A DNA stretch of 64,000 nt from Algoriphagus oliviformis (lineage in GTDB: Bacteria > Bacteroidota > Bacteroidia > Cytophagales > Cyclobacteriaceae). Where the stretch lies: the NCBI RefSeq assembly GCF_017254915.1, contig NZ_JAFKCT010000003.1, positions 310,001 to 374,000 on the forward strand. Direction: 5' to 3'. Both the position numbers and the translations under genes were made by a program. Below, in pieces: positions 31,992-40,637 of the stretch. The stretch's first letter is position 1; the number at the start of each line of letters is the position of its first letter. The notes under the pieces are model-generated. The model was not told the DNA's origin. It saw only the letters and a program-made list of their open reading frames with translations, and searched no databases.

Positions 31992-32771
31992 TTAATCCTT
32001 CTTCCGAAACTTCCCTTCCAACACAGCTATCGGCACTACCGCACCGACCGACCAAGTCAAGCCCTCCCATTTTCTCGATACTTCCCTAGGCGGCGCATCG
32101 TCCAGAGTCAGCGTATAAAGCCGATTGGTACCTAAGGCGAAAAACTGTCCTACTTCAAGGTTAAGAAAAGCGGAATTCAGAAAACGGACTTTGGCGTGAA
32201 GGCCGGTTTTGAAGAAAAAGGGGCTTTTTGCCTCAGAAGTAAGTGAGTACTCCATTTGCTCCTCTCCATGCTGCATTGTCCCGGATCTTGAATCATCGTC
32301 TTTCAGAAAAACCAAGGAGCAATTACTGGTAAAAAAGGCACCCAGGCGGACATTCTCCTTTTCCCCGGTTGGAATATCGTAGCGAAAGGTAAAGGGCAAG
32401 ACCAATGCGGACAAATCTGAGTTTGCGACATATTCTTCTCTTTCCCAGATCGGAAAATAAACCGCACTGGAAGTATGGTGATACACGGCCAAGCCCGACT
32501 CGAGCGACAAGTTCCCTCTTCGGTATCCCAATCCGAGACCATAGTAAAGACTCAGATCCTGCAAACCAGAGAAGCTGGGATCTGGATTGTTGCCATAGCG
32601 CATCCCAAATTGTGGTAGCAAAAAAAGCCCCTCATCGTCGCTTAGCTTGCGGTATGTATCCTTTCGATCGAATCGCTCGGCCTTTTTGAGGGCATTGGTT
32701 TGGACTTGGGAAAAGGCCGTCGAAGTGGAGATCAAAAACATCATCCCGAAAAAGAACCCTAGTCTAGTCAT
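31992..32771 (-). CDS. Outer-membrane beta-barrel-type protein, unknown
   Basis: 259 residues from ATG 32771, giving a signal peptide (RLGFFFGMMFLISTSTAFSQ). The mature part alternates aromatic and polar strands (LSLYYGLGLGYRRGNLSLES, GLAVYHHTSSAVYF, LHAKVRFLNSAFLNLEVGQF) as in small outer-membrane barrels of Bacteroidota. It follows the BASS transporter by 73 bases and may close the large minus-strand cluster. Confidence 0.65.
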   Translation of the reverse strand: MTRLGFFFGMMFLISTSTAFSQVQTNALKKAERFDRKDTYRKLSDDEGLFLLPQFGMRYGNNPDPSFSGLQDLSLYYGLGLGYRRGNLSLESGLAVYHHTSSAVYFPIWEREEYVANSDLSALVLPFTFRYDIPTGEKENVRLGAFFTSNCSLVFLKDDDSRSGTMQHGEEQMEYSLTSEAKSPFFFKTGLHAKVRFLNSAFLNLEVGQFFALGTNRLYTLTLDDAPPREVSRKWEGLTWSVGAVVPIAVLEGKFRKKD

Positions 32772-32844
32772 AGCATGGATTGTCAAAAAACCATATTCTA
32801 AACTAATGTAGAACTTCTTTTATTGTAATCGTTGAAGGAAATAT

Positions 32845-33927
32845 TTATCGTTCTTTTATTTCCTTTTTATGCCAGTACGAAGCAAGGATAGACCCCGAAA
32901 TATTCATCACCGGCCCGAAAACAGCCGCTGCCAAACCAACGGTGGCGATCTTGCCCATCTCCTTGGCAATGCCTGAGGCCAAGCCCGCATTTTGCATCCC
33001 CACCTCGATGGCAACGGTGCGGCAGTCTTTTTCCCCCATCCGAAATATCCTCGCAAACCAGTACCCGATCGCATACCCGGAAAAGTTGTGGATCAAGACC
33101 AATCCGATCAGCAGCATCCCGATATCCAAAAGGGCATCGCGGCCGGCGGCGGTGATCACGACGATGATCAGGCCTATCCCGATCATGGACACGATGGGCA
33201 TGGCCTTGTCCAGCCAGGCCGACTTGCCGCGAAAAATCTTGTTGAAGATCAGCCCCGCGCCGATGGGGATGATGATCATCTTGAAGATGTCCCACATCAT
33301 CTTCACCAGGTCAATCTCGATAAACTCGCCCGCCAAGACCTTCATCAGAAAGGGCGTCATCAGCGGAGCCAACATCGTGGTCACCGAGGTCAAGGTGATA
33401 GAGAGAGCCAGGTTTGCCTTGGCGAGGTAGGTCATCACATTGCTGGCCAAGCCACTCGGCGAGCTACCCATGAGAATCAATCCCGCCGCGATCTCTGGTG
33501 GCAGACCACTTAGCCAAGCCAGGGTCAAACCGAGCAGTGGCATAATGAGAAATTGCGCCCCCACTCCAATCAGGACTGCCTGGGGAGTCTTCACCACCCC
33601 CGCAAAATCGCGGATACTCATCGACGTGCCCATTCCAAACATGATGACCTGGATCAGGGGCGTGATGAGGTTGGAAAACTTGTAGCCTCTATACTCCTGG
33701 AAAAACGCCGGATAAAACATCGCCATTGTTACCGCGGCCAGGATCATCAGGGAATAGGTCAGGCCCTTCAGCGACTCATAGCCCCGGCTTCCGACTCCCA
33801 AGAGGACAAAAAACAGGATCAGCAGCGGGCCTGGCCAAGTGGAAAAACCTCCCAGCCAGGCGAGGCCGGCCATGAGTAAAACAACAAGCGATGCATACAG
33901 ACAATAGGTGTAGATTTTCTGATTCAA
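32845..33927 (-). CDS. Bile acid:Na+ symporter (BASS) family transporter
   Basis: 360 residues with about nine or ten hydrophobic helices. Family motifs are clear: FGMGTSMSIRDF, LILMGSSPSGLASNVMTYLA (the central GSSPSGxAS element of the sodium site), and EVGMQNAGLASGIAKEMG (the second ExGxQNxxLA element). BASS proteins are Na+-coupled importers of organic anions including bile acids, pyruvate (plastid BASS2) and keto acids. It lies downstream of the exported dehydratase/RraA genes, so import of a keto acid released in the periplasm is a reasonable inference. Confidence 0.9.
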   Translation of the reverse strand: MNQKIYTYCLYASLVVLLMAGLAWLGGFSTWPGPLLILFFVLLGVGSRGYESLKGLTYSLMILAAVTMAMFYPAFFQEYRGYKFSNLITPLIQVIMFGMGTSMSIRDFAGVVKTPQAVLIGVGAQFLIMPLLGLTLAWLSGLPPEIAAGLILMGSSPSGLASNVMTYLAKANLALSITLTSVTTMLAPLMTPFLMKVLAGEFIEIDLVKMMWDIFKMIIIPIGAGLIFNKIFRGKSAWLDKAMPIVSMIGIGLIIVVITAAGRDALLDIGMLLIGLVLIHNFSGYAIGYWFARIFRMGEKDCRTVAIEVGMQNAGLASGIAKEMGKIATVGLAAAVFGPVMNISGSILASYWHKKEIKER

Positions 33928-34008
33928 AACAGCGGTATTTTGGGTAGATAGTAAGATAAAAATCTCCGCCGAAAAACAGGGGAATTCCGACGGAGACAGA
34001 GCGATAAA

Positions 34009-35496
34009 TCAACTATAGGTTCGGTCGTGGGAGCGTTTTTCCGTCCACTCGTCAGTCGGTGCGAAGTAGGTCTTGTCCGTAGCGTGCAGGTGCTCTTTGA
34101 CCACCTCCTCGTTGAGCTCGATTCCCAAGCCGGGAGCGGTAAGCGGCACCGGCGCGTAGCCCTTGTCGATGAGCTTGTCACCACCGGTCGTGGTCACGAG
34201 GCTTTCCCACCAGGGCACATCCACCGAGTGGTGCTCCAGCGAGAGGAAGTTTTGCGTAGCAGCGGCGCAATGGACATTGGCCATAAAGGACACCGGAGTC
34301 CCTGCCTGGTGCATCGCCATCGCAATCCCAAACTCCTCCGCATAGTCCCCGATGCGCTTGGTCTCCAGCAGTCCTCCACTCGAGGCCAAGTCCGGATGGA
34401 CGATGTCCACCGCACGATTGTGGATCAGATCTTTGAAGCCGCTGAGCAGGAAGATGTCCTCCCCCGTCAGGTTAGGCGTATCCAGCGTGTCTGTGATGAC
34501 CTTGTGCTGCTGCCACATCTGCCAAGGCACCATGTCCTCAAACCAAGCCAAGCGGTATTTGTCCAAGGCCTTGCCAAGGCGGATGCAGTTGTTCATATCG
34601 ATATGTCCGTAGTGGTCGGTGGAAATAGGAACCTCGTATCCGACCATCTCCCGGACGTTGTGAACGATCTTTTCGAGCTCATCCAGCCCTTTCTCCGTGA
34701 TTTGGATTCCGGTGAAAGGGTGAGCCGTGTTGGAGTAGGACATAAATCCTCCTTGCCACTGGCTGGAACCGCCGTTGTCGAAAATCTCGGTGTTCACCAG
34801 ACAGCCGGGAATGTCCTTGATCTCGTTGATCGACACGTCCATCTTCAGCCAGGTGTAGCCCTGGTCTTCCATGCGGTATTTGATCTTTTGCTTTTGGTCT
34901 TCCGGATCTTTTCCCTCGGGCGTATCTGCATAGAGGCGCACCTTGTCCCGGTACCTGCCTCCCAGCAGCTGCCAGGCGGGGACGTTGTAGGCTTTGCCGC
35001 AAAGATCCCAGAGCGCCATCTCCACGGCGCAGACACCGCCGGCTTGCCTCGCTGGCCCTCCAAACTGACGGATAATTTTGAACACCCGCTCCACGTTGCA
35101 GGGATTTTCGCCCATGATGCGGCTCTTCAGCATCAGCGCATAGCGGGGGTCGGCACCGTCACGGACTTCCCCCAAACCGTAAATGCCCTGGTTGGTGTCG
35201 ATCCGGATGATCGCCGTGCGTCCCATCACCGCGGTGACGCAATAGCGCAGGTCCGTGATCTTGAGGTCTGCGGGAGCGGAAGCGCGCTTCACGTTCCGTG
35301 TGGTCTCCGCCATGGTATCCTCAAAGGTGAGTCCGGTGAGTGCCGCCAGGCTAAATCCGCCCAGGGCAGTTTTCTTTAAAAAGTCCCTGCGGTTGGATCC
35401 GGTCAAAGGGTTTTCCATTTCGGCCTTTCGGTGGGCCGCATAGCGCTGCTCCTCCGCCCGCTGCTGGGCGATGATTTCTTGAAGTCTGTTTTTCAT
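34009..35496 (-). CDS. Exported enolase-superfamily sugar-acid dehydratase (mandelate racemase group)
   Basis: 495 residues. A twin-arginine signal (SNRRDFLKKTALGGFSLAAL) begins at about residue 34; an ATG at 35418 would shorten the region before it. Enolase-superfamily motifs: TWLKMDVSINE, ISTDHYGH (metal Asp, with His following), LAWFEDMVP (Glu), NLTGEDIFL (Glu), DIVHPDLASSGG and AMAMHQAGTP (general-base His). The group contains D-galactonate, D-mannonate and L-fuconate dehydratases. Export through Tat would put it in the periplasm, unusual for these enzymes. Upstream partner: exported RraA-like protein at 35786; downstream: BASS transporter. Confidence 0.85.
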   Translation of the reverse strand: MKNRLQEIIAQQRAEEQRYAAHRKAEMENPLTGSNRRDFLKKTALGGFSLAALTGLTFEDTMAETTRNVKRASAPADLKITDLRYCVTAVMGRTAIIRIDTNQGIYGLGEVRDGADPRYALMLKSRIMGENPCNVERVFKIIRQFGGPARQAGGVCAVEMALWDLCGKAYNVPAWQLLGGRYRDKVRLYADTPEGKDPEDQKQKIKYRMEDQGYTWLKMDVSINEIKDIPGCLVNTEIFDNGGSSQWQGGFMSYSNTAHPFTGIQITEKGLDELEKIVHNVREMVGYEVPISTDHYGHIDMNNCIRLGKALDKYRLAWFEDMVPWQMWQQHKVITDTLDTPNLTGEDIFLLSGFKDLIHNRAVDIVHPDLASSGGLLETKRIGDYAEEFGIAMAMHQAGTPVSFMANVHCAAATQNFLSLEHHSVDVPWWESLVTTTGGDKLIDKGYAPVPLTAPGLGIELNEEVVKEHLHATDKTYFAPTDEWTEKRSHDRTYS

Positions 35497-35522
35497 GTAT
35501 CAGTTGTTTTGGGTTATGTTTT

Positions 35523-35567
35523 CCTGTATCTCCGCAATCTTGCCAGTGAGCGAATTCACTTCTTCAC
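35523..35567 (-). repeat. 45-bp dispersed repeat, copy in inverted orientation
   Basis: Reverse complement matches 49151-49195 at about 40 of 45 positions; core GTGAAGAAGTGAATTCG and ATTGCGGAGATACA. It lies in the 289-base gap between enolase and RraA genes. The rest of that gap (35568-35785) contains GACCGATGACCGAAGACCGA words and nothing else recognisable. Confidence 0.7.
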
Positions 35568-35785
35568 AGGGGTTGGAAGACCGATGACCGAAGACCGAAG
35601 TAGGGCAAAGCCCCAACTTTAGCGTTATCTCGGATTGTCACGGCTACTTGCTGGCATATCAGCGGATAATCATTATGTTTTTCTTGTAAAAGCGGTGATT
35701 CTACTTTCGTCAGAAATCCCGTTTCGCCGAGGGGCTATTTTTTAAAAAGACCGAAGAAATTTGAGACCATCGGGAAACTTGGCGG

Positions 35786-36736
35786 CTACCAGTTCCTTTC
35801 CTTGAAGTAGTTATCCAGTTCGGCTTTGGTCATGGGGAGTTTTCCGGGGTAGTTTTCCAGCCAGTTTAGAAAGTCCTTTTTGATTTCATCGGTCCATTCG
35901 GAGTCGATCTGTCCGGCCAGGTATTTTTTTTCCCTCAAGCGCTGATGGCCAAACTCATCCCTCAGCCCCGTGATCTCCGAGGTGATCACCAAGTCCTCCA
36001 CCAGATGCGCGGGGATAAAAATCACCCCATATTTCTTCGCCAAAACCACGTCGCCAGGAAGTACCGTCGCGCGGCCAACTCGGATAGGAGCATTGATGGA
36101 AGTGAGCATCATCTCGCGGATGAAGGAAGGATCTTGCCCCTTGTGCCAAGCATTGAAGCCCTTGATCTCCGACAGTCCCTCTTGGTCGCGGACAGAACCG
36201 TAGAAAATCACACCCCGCTGGGACTTGGCATAGATGGAGTTGCCCAGGTTGTCGCCTATGAGCGTGCCATCGGCGATCTTTCCGTAGCCATCGGCCACAT
36301 AGACGTCGCCGTTGGTCAGGATATCGATGGGCCAGGAGTTGGTTCCGCCTTTTCCGGATCTGCCCTCCTTGTCCACACCTTGCGTTTTGATCTGGTTTTG
36401 GTAGTCGGGCCGCAAGGGCATGTATTGGGCCGTGACCACGCGTCCGGTCATGGCGGAGTCAGGCCAGATGAGCTGCCAGTCGCCCTCGTATTGGTTGTTG
36501 TAGCCCTTGTTGCGCAGCACGCCCCAAGTCTCCTCGATGGAGATGTTTTTCAGCCGCTCCAGGATGGAATCAGACACCTTGGGACGTCCGTCCGGGAATC
36601 TCTCGCCCTTCCACTCCGCGGTGAGCGCTTTGATGAATTCGGGGCTTGCGCCTACATTTTGGGAAAAAGCCTGCGGTGCCAGTCCCAGCGTAAGGCAGGT
36701 CAGGATGAGCAGGCGAGTTAGTTTTTTGGAAATCAT
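35786..36736 (-). CDS. Exported RraA-family protein (class II pyruvate-aldolase type), copy 1
   Basis: 316 residues with a Sec signal peptide (LLILTCLTLGLAPQAFSQ). Core RraA motifs: GTLIGDNLGNSIYAKSQRG, GVIFYGSVRDQEGLSEIKGF (the Arg-Asp pair used by HMG/CHA aldolases) and PGDVVLAKKYGVIFIPAHLV. Family members include RNase E regulators and metal-dependent pyruvate aldolases. An RNase E role is excluded by export; a lyase on the product of the neighbouring dehydratase is plausible. About 100 residues precede the core, with KGERFPDGRPKVSD also present in copy 2. Confidence 0.8.
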   Translation of the reverse strand: MISKKLTRLLILTCLTLGLAPQAFSQNVGASPEFIKALTAEWKGERFPDGRPKVSDSILERLKNISIEETWGVLRNKGYNNQYEGDWQLIWPDSAMTGRVVTAQYMPLRPDYQNQIKTQGVDKEGRSGKGGTNSWPIDILTNGDVYVADGYGKIADGTLIGDNLGNSIYAKSQRGVIFYGSVRDQEGLSEIKGFNAWHKGQDPSFIREMMLTSINAPIRVGRATVLPGDVVLAKKYGVIFIPAHLVEDLVITSEITGLRDEFGHQRLREKKYLAGQIDSEWTDEIKKDFLNWLENYPGKLPMTKAELDNYFKERNW

Positions 36737-36830
36737 GGCGAATGGTTATTGGTTATTGAGTTATTGGTTATTGAAAATTTCACATTGACCATTGGCAATT
36801 GGTTATTGGTCATTGATAATTGCCCATCGT
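36737..36830. repeat. Short-word spacer (GGTTATTG words)
   Basis: Repeats of GGTTATT and CATTGA/CATTGG words fill the whole gap between RraA copy 1 and the second dehydratase (TTGGTTATTGAGTTATTGG and similar). No hairpin with a T-run. Confidence 0.7.
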
Positions 36831-38105
36831 CTATTCAAAGAAGGGAATCCCCGGCACGGCATACTTTTTCATGCCTTCCTCATTGATCTCCACGCCGATG
36901 CCGGGCTTTTCGGAAAGCGTGATAAAGCTGTTTTCCGTCCTCGGCCCGTCATAGGTCACGATATCCTGCCAGAGCGGATCGGTGTCCATGTAGATCTGCC
37001 ATTCGAGGATCTGGAAATTGGGCACCGAGGCGCAGACATGGCAGGAAGCCATCGCCCCGAAAAAGGAAGCGACCATGTGGGGTGAAAAGGGCACGTAGTA
37101 GAGGTTGGCGAGATTGGCGATGCGCTGCCCCTCGCCCAGCCCTCCGGCCTTTTGCAGGTCGGGCATGATGATGTCCACGGCATTGTCCGCCAGCAGCCGG
37201 GTGAAGCCATAGGCCAAATAGATATTTTCCCCCGTACAGATCGGCGTGGAAGTCTCCTGGCTGATCTTCTTGTACACGTCCACATTGTCGGCGGGAACCG
37301 GCTCCTCCAGCCACATCAGGTTAAGCGGCTCGTACATCTGGGCCATCTTGAGTCCCGTGACCGCATCGTATCGCCCGTGCATGTCCACGCAGATGTCAAT
37401 ATTGGGGCCTACGGCCTCCCTCACGGCAGCGATGGCGTTGTACATGCGCTCGATCTCCATGGGATTGGCCGTCCAGTTGAAGCGGTCGTACTTGTTGGGA
37501 TCGCGCCCGTCGTCCACGTCAAACTTCACCGCATTGTAGCCCTTGCTGACCGCATTTTTGGCGGCTGCGGCATAGTCATCCGGCGTGGGATTGGTCGAGG
37601 TGTAGAGGGCGGTGTCGCAGTAGACGCGGATTTTGTCCCGGAACTTCCCGCCCAAAAGCTGATAGACCGGCAGTCCATAGACCTTTCCTGTCAGGTCCCA
37701 AAGCGCCGTCTCTATCGCCGTGAGCACGGCCACGTAAACACCGGACTGCGCACCTCCAAAGAAAGCGCCTTTGCGAAGCTGCTCCGCGAGGCGGTTGGGA
37801 TTCAGGGGACTTTGTCCCTTGAGCTGATCACCCATACGCTTGACCAGGTAGTAGGTGCCTTGGATCGCATCCACCGCTTCACCACAGCCCCAAACGTCCT
37901 GGTTGGTGTAGATTTTCACATAGACCGCGCCACGGACATAGCCGCATTTGACGTCGGTGATCTTCAGATCCGAGGGCAGGGAGCGCTGTGGGGTTCTTTC
38001 CACCGCTGCCTCCAGGCCTGTTCCGAAGGTGCCCAGCAGGGCTGCGCCCGTCAGCCCTAGGCTTTTTTGAAAAAATGCTCTTCTATTTTCGGTTTTTGGG
38101 TTCAT
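36831..38105 (-). CDS. Exported enolase-superfamily sugar-acid dehydratase (galactonate dehydratase-like), copy 2
   Basis: 424 residues with a twin-arginine-type signal (ENRRAFFQKSLGLTGAALLG). Motifs: GYNAVKFDVDDG, DICVDMHGRYD (metal Asp and His), LMWLEEPVPADN (Glu), TPICTGENIYL (Glu), DIIMPDLQKAGGL and VPFSPHMVASFFG (His). The DMHGR and EEPxPxDN strings are typical of D-galactonate/mannonate dehydratase-like enzymes. It starts 18 bases after RraA copy 2, forming an operonic pair. Confidence 0.87.
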   Translation of the reverse strand: MNPKTENRRAFFQKSLGLTGAALLGTFGTGLEAAVERTPQRSLPSDLKITDVKCGYVRGAVYVKIYTNQDVWGCGEAVDAIQGTYYLVKRMGDQLKGQSPLNPNRLAEQLRKGAFFGGAQSGVYVAVLTAIETALWDLTGKVYGLPVYQLLGGKFRDKIRVYCDTALYTSTNPTPDDYAAAAKNAVSKGYNAVKFDVDDGRDPNKYDRFNWTANPMEIERMYNAIAAVREAVGPNIDICVDMHGRYDAVTGLKMAQMYEPLNLMWLEEPVPADNVDVYKKISQETSTPICTGENIYLAYGFTRLLADNAVDIIMPDLQKAGGLGEGQRIANLANLYYVPFSPHMVASFFGAMASCHVCASVPNFQILEWQIYMDTDPLWQDIVTYDGPRTENSFITLSEKPGIGVEINEEGMKKYAVPGIPFFE

Positions 38106-38123
38106 TGCATGCTGTGTTTGGGG

Positions 38124-39056
38124 TTACCAGGTTCGGTTTTTCAGGTACTCTTGGATTTGCTCGCGGGAGACGGGAAGCTCGTCGATGTGGTCGTTGAGCC
38201 ATTGGGAAAAATCCCGCTCGATCTCGTCCGACCAGCGGGTATCGATCTGTCCGGCGGTGTACTTGCCTTCCCTCAGGCGCTGGTGGCCAAACATATCCCG
38301 AAGGCGGACGATCTCCGAGACGATCACCACCTGCTCAGCAAGATGGGCAGGGATGAAAGACACGCCACCGTCCCTGCCCAAGACCACATCCCCCGCCATC
38401 ACGGTGGCCTGCCGGATTTTGGTAGGCTGGTTGATTCCCACGAGCATGGTGTTGAGATTGCCCTGCTGGTTGTGATGGGAAGGATGGTAGCTGCTGTAGT
38501 AGGAGGTGAATCCGCCGATTTCCTGGAGTCCGGCGATATCCCGTAGCGCCCCGTCATAGACGATGCCGTTGCCGGATTTGGCGAAGATCGCGTTGCCGAC
38601 ATTGTCGCCAATCGTCGGCCCATTGACTTGGATTCCAAACTGATCCGCGACATAGACATCTCCTTTCACCAAGAGATCAACCGGCCAGGAATTTTGGCCT
38701 TTTTTCCCCTCAGCCTTGCCGCGCTCATCTATCGCATTGTGGATATCCGGCCTGCCCGGCAGAAAGGTCGCCGTCACGGCCCTGCCGATCAGAATGCTGT
38801 CCGGGTTGATCACCTCCCAGCCGTCGGCATATTGGTAGAAGTATCCGGCGTTTTTCATCACCGCCCAGGCCTCGTCGTGGGTCACGAGCCGCATACGGCG
38901 GAGGATGTCATCGGGGACTTTGGGGCGCCCGTCATCGAAGCGTTCCCCTTTCCACTCGCGTGTCAGATACACCAACTCTTCCTTGGAGATCTGCTGCGCA
39001 AAAGACAAAAAGGTACAAGTCAGCCCCAGCAGGCTTAGAAGCAAAGTTTTTTTCAT
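38124..39056 (-). CDS. Exported RraA-family protein (class II pyruvate-aldolase type), copy 2
   Basis: 310 residues; ATG 39056 chosen because it starts a signal peptide (KKTLLLSLLGLTCTFLSFAQ), while the longer frame overlaps susD. Core: GPTIGDNVGNAIFAKSGNG, GIVYDGALRDIAGLQEIGGF with Arg-Asp, and AGDVVLGRDGGVSFIPAHLA. A His-rich insert (YYSSYHPSHHNQQGN) lies after the Arg-Asp motif, absent in copy 1. The N-terminal KGERFDDGRPKVPDD matches copy 1, so the two are duplicates. It is 56 bases after susD. Confidence 0.8.
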   Translation of the reverse strand: MKKTLLLSLLGLTCTFLSFAQQISKEELVYLTREWKGERFDDGRPKVPDDILRRMRLVTHDEAWAVMKNAGYFYQYADGWEVINPDSILIGRAVTATFLPGRPDIHNAIDERGKAEGKKGQNSWPVDLLVKGDVYVADQFGIQVNGPTIGDNVGNAIFAKSGNGIVYDGALRDIAGLQEIGGFTSYYSSYHPSHHNQQGNLNTMLVGINQPTKIRQATVMAGDVVLGRDGGVSFIPAHLAEQVVIVSEIVRLRDMFGHQRLREGKYTAGQIDTRWSDEIERDFSQWLNDHIDELPVSREQIQEYLKNRTW

Positions 39057-39111
39057 GGGAGAAACTGTTTGTCTGGAAAAAAGCGGCCCGGACTGGCCAG
39101 GCCGCCGGTTT

Positions 39112-40626
39112 TCATTTGTGCCACCAAACTTTCGTAGCCAAGTCATCCGGCCCCTGTGCGGAGATCGCCGCGCCCACATTTTCACCGTTGACGGATATCT
39201 CCGAATTGGGATAGGTCAGACGGTTGATGAAAGGCACCTCACGACCCGGAAAGGGATTTTCCTGCAACACCGGAAACCCGCTCCTCCTAAAATTGGCAAA
39301 AGCTTCGGGGCCATTCAGGAAGGAGGAAATCCAGTATTGCGTATTGATCTGCTCCAGGGCCTTGGCTGGATCAAAGGGATTCGCCGCCAAATACTGGTCA
39401 ATCGCCGCCTGCGGGATAGTCGAAGCCGGATCGATGGAACTGATTTGGTTCATGTGCGCGATGACGGCATTTCGGTAATACTCCTCGACGGTGCCCGTGG
39501 TGATCCATCCCCGATTTCTTGCTTCAGCGAGCAGCAGCAGGTTTTGGGAAGCAGTGACCAGAAAGTTCGGTGCTTGCAGCTTGGTGATCCTTCGGCGATC
39601 CACTTGGGCAAACTCATAGAAGCTTGCCAGTCCTGCCGCAGCGGCGGCTTTGACGGCTCCGGCGTTGTCATTGCCCATGGGCATGCCGACTTGGATAGCC
39701 GGATCGGAGCTGGCGTTGGCTGGAGTCTGTTCGGGACCGGACTTCGCCCCCACATAGGTGACAGCGATAGCCCGTAGCCTGGGATCACCGGTAGCCTTCA
39801 GATAGTTGACAAAGGGTGCCGCCAAGAAGAAGTTGGACGCCTCCGTGGAGTTGAGCATGTTGCCGATCGGATTGGTATAGTTGGCGTCATGGGCGATGAG
39901 GGCATTTCCGGAATTTGCGAGAATCACCGCAGGCGCGGCCTTAGCCACCACCTGTTGCGCCAGGGTCGGATTCACCCGGCTCAGCCGCATGCCCGCGCGA
40001 AGTAGGAGCGAATTTGCATAGGCCTTCCACTGGGGGATGCTCCCTTTGTAGAGGATGTCCGCAGTCTCGATCTTTCCACTCAGGCTCAGCGCAGCACCCG
40101 CCTGGTCCAGCTCTTGGATGATTTGGGGGTAGATGCTTTCTTGGGTATCATAAGCTGGGAAGAAGATCTGGTCCGAATATCCCCTGCCGGCCTCGGTGAA
40201 GGGAACGCTGCCGTACGTGTCGGTCAGGATCATGAAAGCATGGGCCTGCACGATCCGGGCCATGTTGTAGACATTGGACTGGGCAGGGATATCCTTGGTG
40301 CGGGAGATGACGTCACTCGTGTTTTTGACGACATTCTGGTAGTAGTTTTGCCAGTTGACCTGGGTAGAGGCGCGGTTGTCCTGGTTGTAGTTTGCACCGG
40401 TGAGCACGCCTGAGTTGGGAGAAATCACCTGCTGCACCACGCCTACCTCGTAGATGAGGGTAGCCGTCGGGAAAGCCAGCCCCAGCGTCGCCGCATTGAG
40501 CTGGATTATGGGATCGAGGGTAGTTGCCCGCACCTTGTTGGTATTGAGCTCGTCAAAGCCCTCGTCGCAGGAACTGGACAACACCAGAAAGAACAGTATC
40601 GCCAGGTAGTTATATGTCTTTTTCAT
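39112..40626 (-). CDS. SusD/RagB-family nutrient-binding outer-membrane lipoprotein
   Basis: 504 residues from ATG 40626. Signal with lipobox LFFLVLSSSC, Cys20 lipidated. The TPR-rich SusD fold shows in ARIVQAHAFMILTDTYGSVP (the AxxxRAxxYFxLV element) and GGSVPFTE-like turn VPFTEAG, ending in INRLTYPNSEISVN, the usual R..YP..E tail. It forms the ligand-binding lid of the SusC transporter 12 bases upstream and belongs to the SusD-like superfamily 2 type. Confidence 0.9.
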   Translation of the reverse strand: MKKTYNYLAILFFLVLSSSCDEGFDELNTNKVRATTLDPIIQLNAATLGLAFPTATLIYEVGVVQQVISPNSGVLTGANYNQDNRASTQVNWQNYYQNVVKNTSDVISRTKDIPAQSNVYNMARIVQAHAFMILTDTYGSVPFTEAGRGYSDQIFFPAYDTQESIYPQIIQELDQAGAALSLSGKIETADILYKGSIPQWKAYANSLLLRAGMRLSRVNPTLAQQVVAKAAPAVILANSGNALIAHDANYTNPIGNMLNSTEASNFFLAAPFVNYLKATGDPRLRAIAVTYVGAKSGPEQTPANASSDPAIQVGMPMGNDNAGAVKAAAAAGLASFYEFAQVDRRRITKLQAPNFLVTASQNLLLLAEARNRGWITTGTVEEYYRNAVIAHMNQISSIDPASTIPQAAIDQYLAANPFDPAKALEQINTQYWISSFLNGPEAFANFRRSGFPVLQENPFPGREVPFINRLTYPNSEISVNGENVGAAISAQGPDDLATKVWWHK

Positions 40627-40637
40627 GGAAAGTAGCA

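Noticed and set aside
34027-35379. 450-codon frame antisense to the first enolase-superfamily gene
   Set aside because: Shadow of a clearly conserved gene; no start signal and no family features.
37152-38060. 302-codon frame antisense to the second dehydratase
   Set aside because: Shadow of a gene with full catalytic motifs on the other strand.
35786-39056. RraA copies as RNase E regulators or menaquinone methyltransferases
   Set aside because: Signal peptides place them outside the cytoplasm, and the old menaquinone label for this family is a misannotation.
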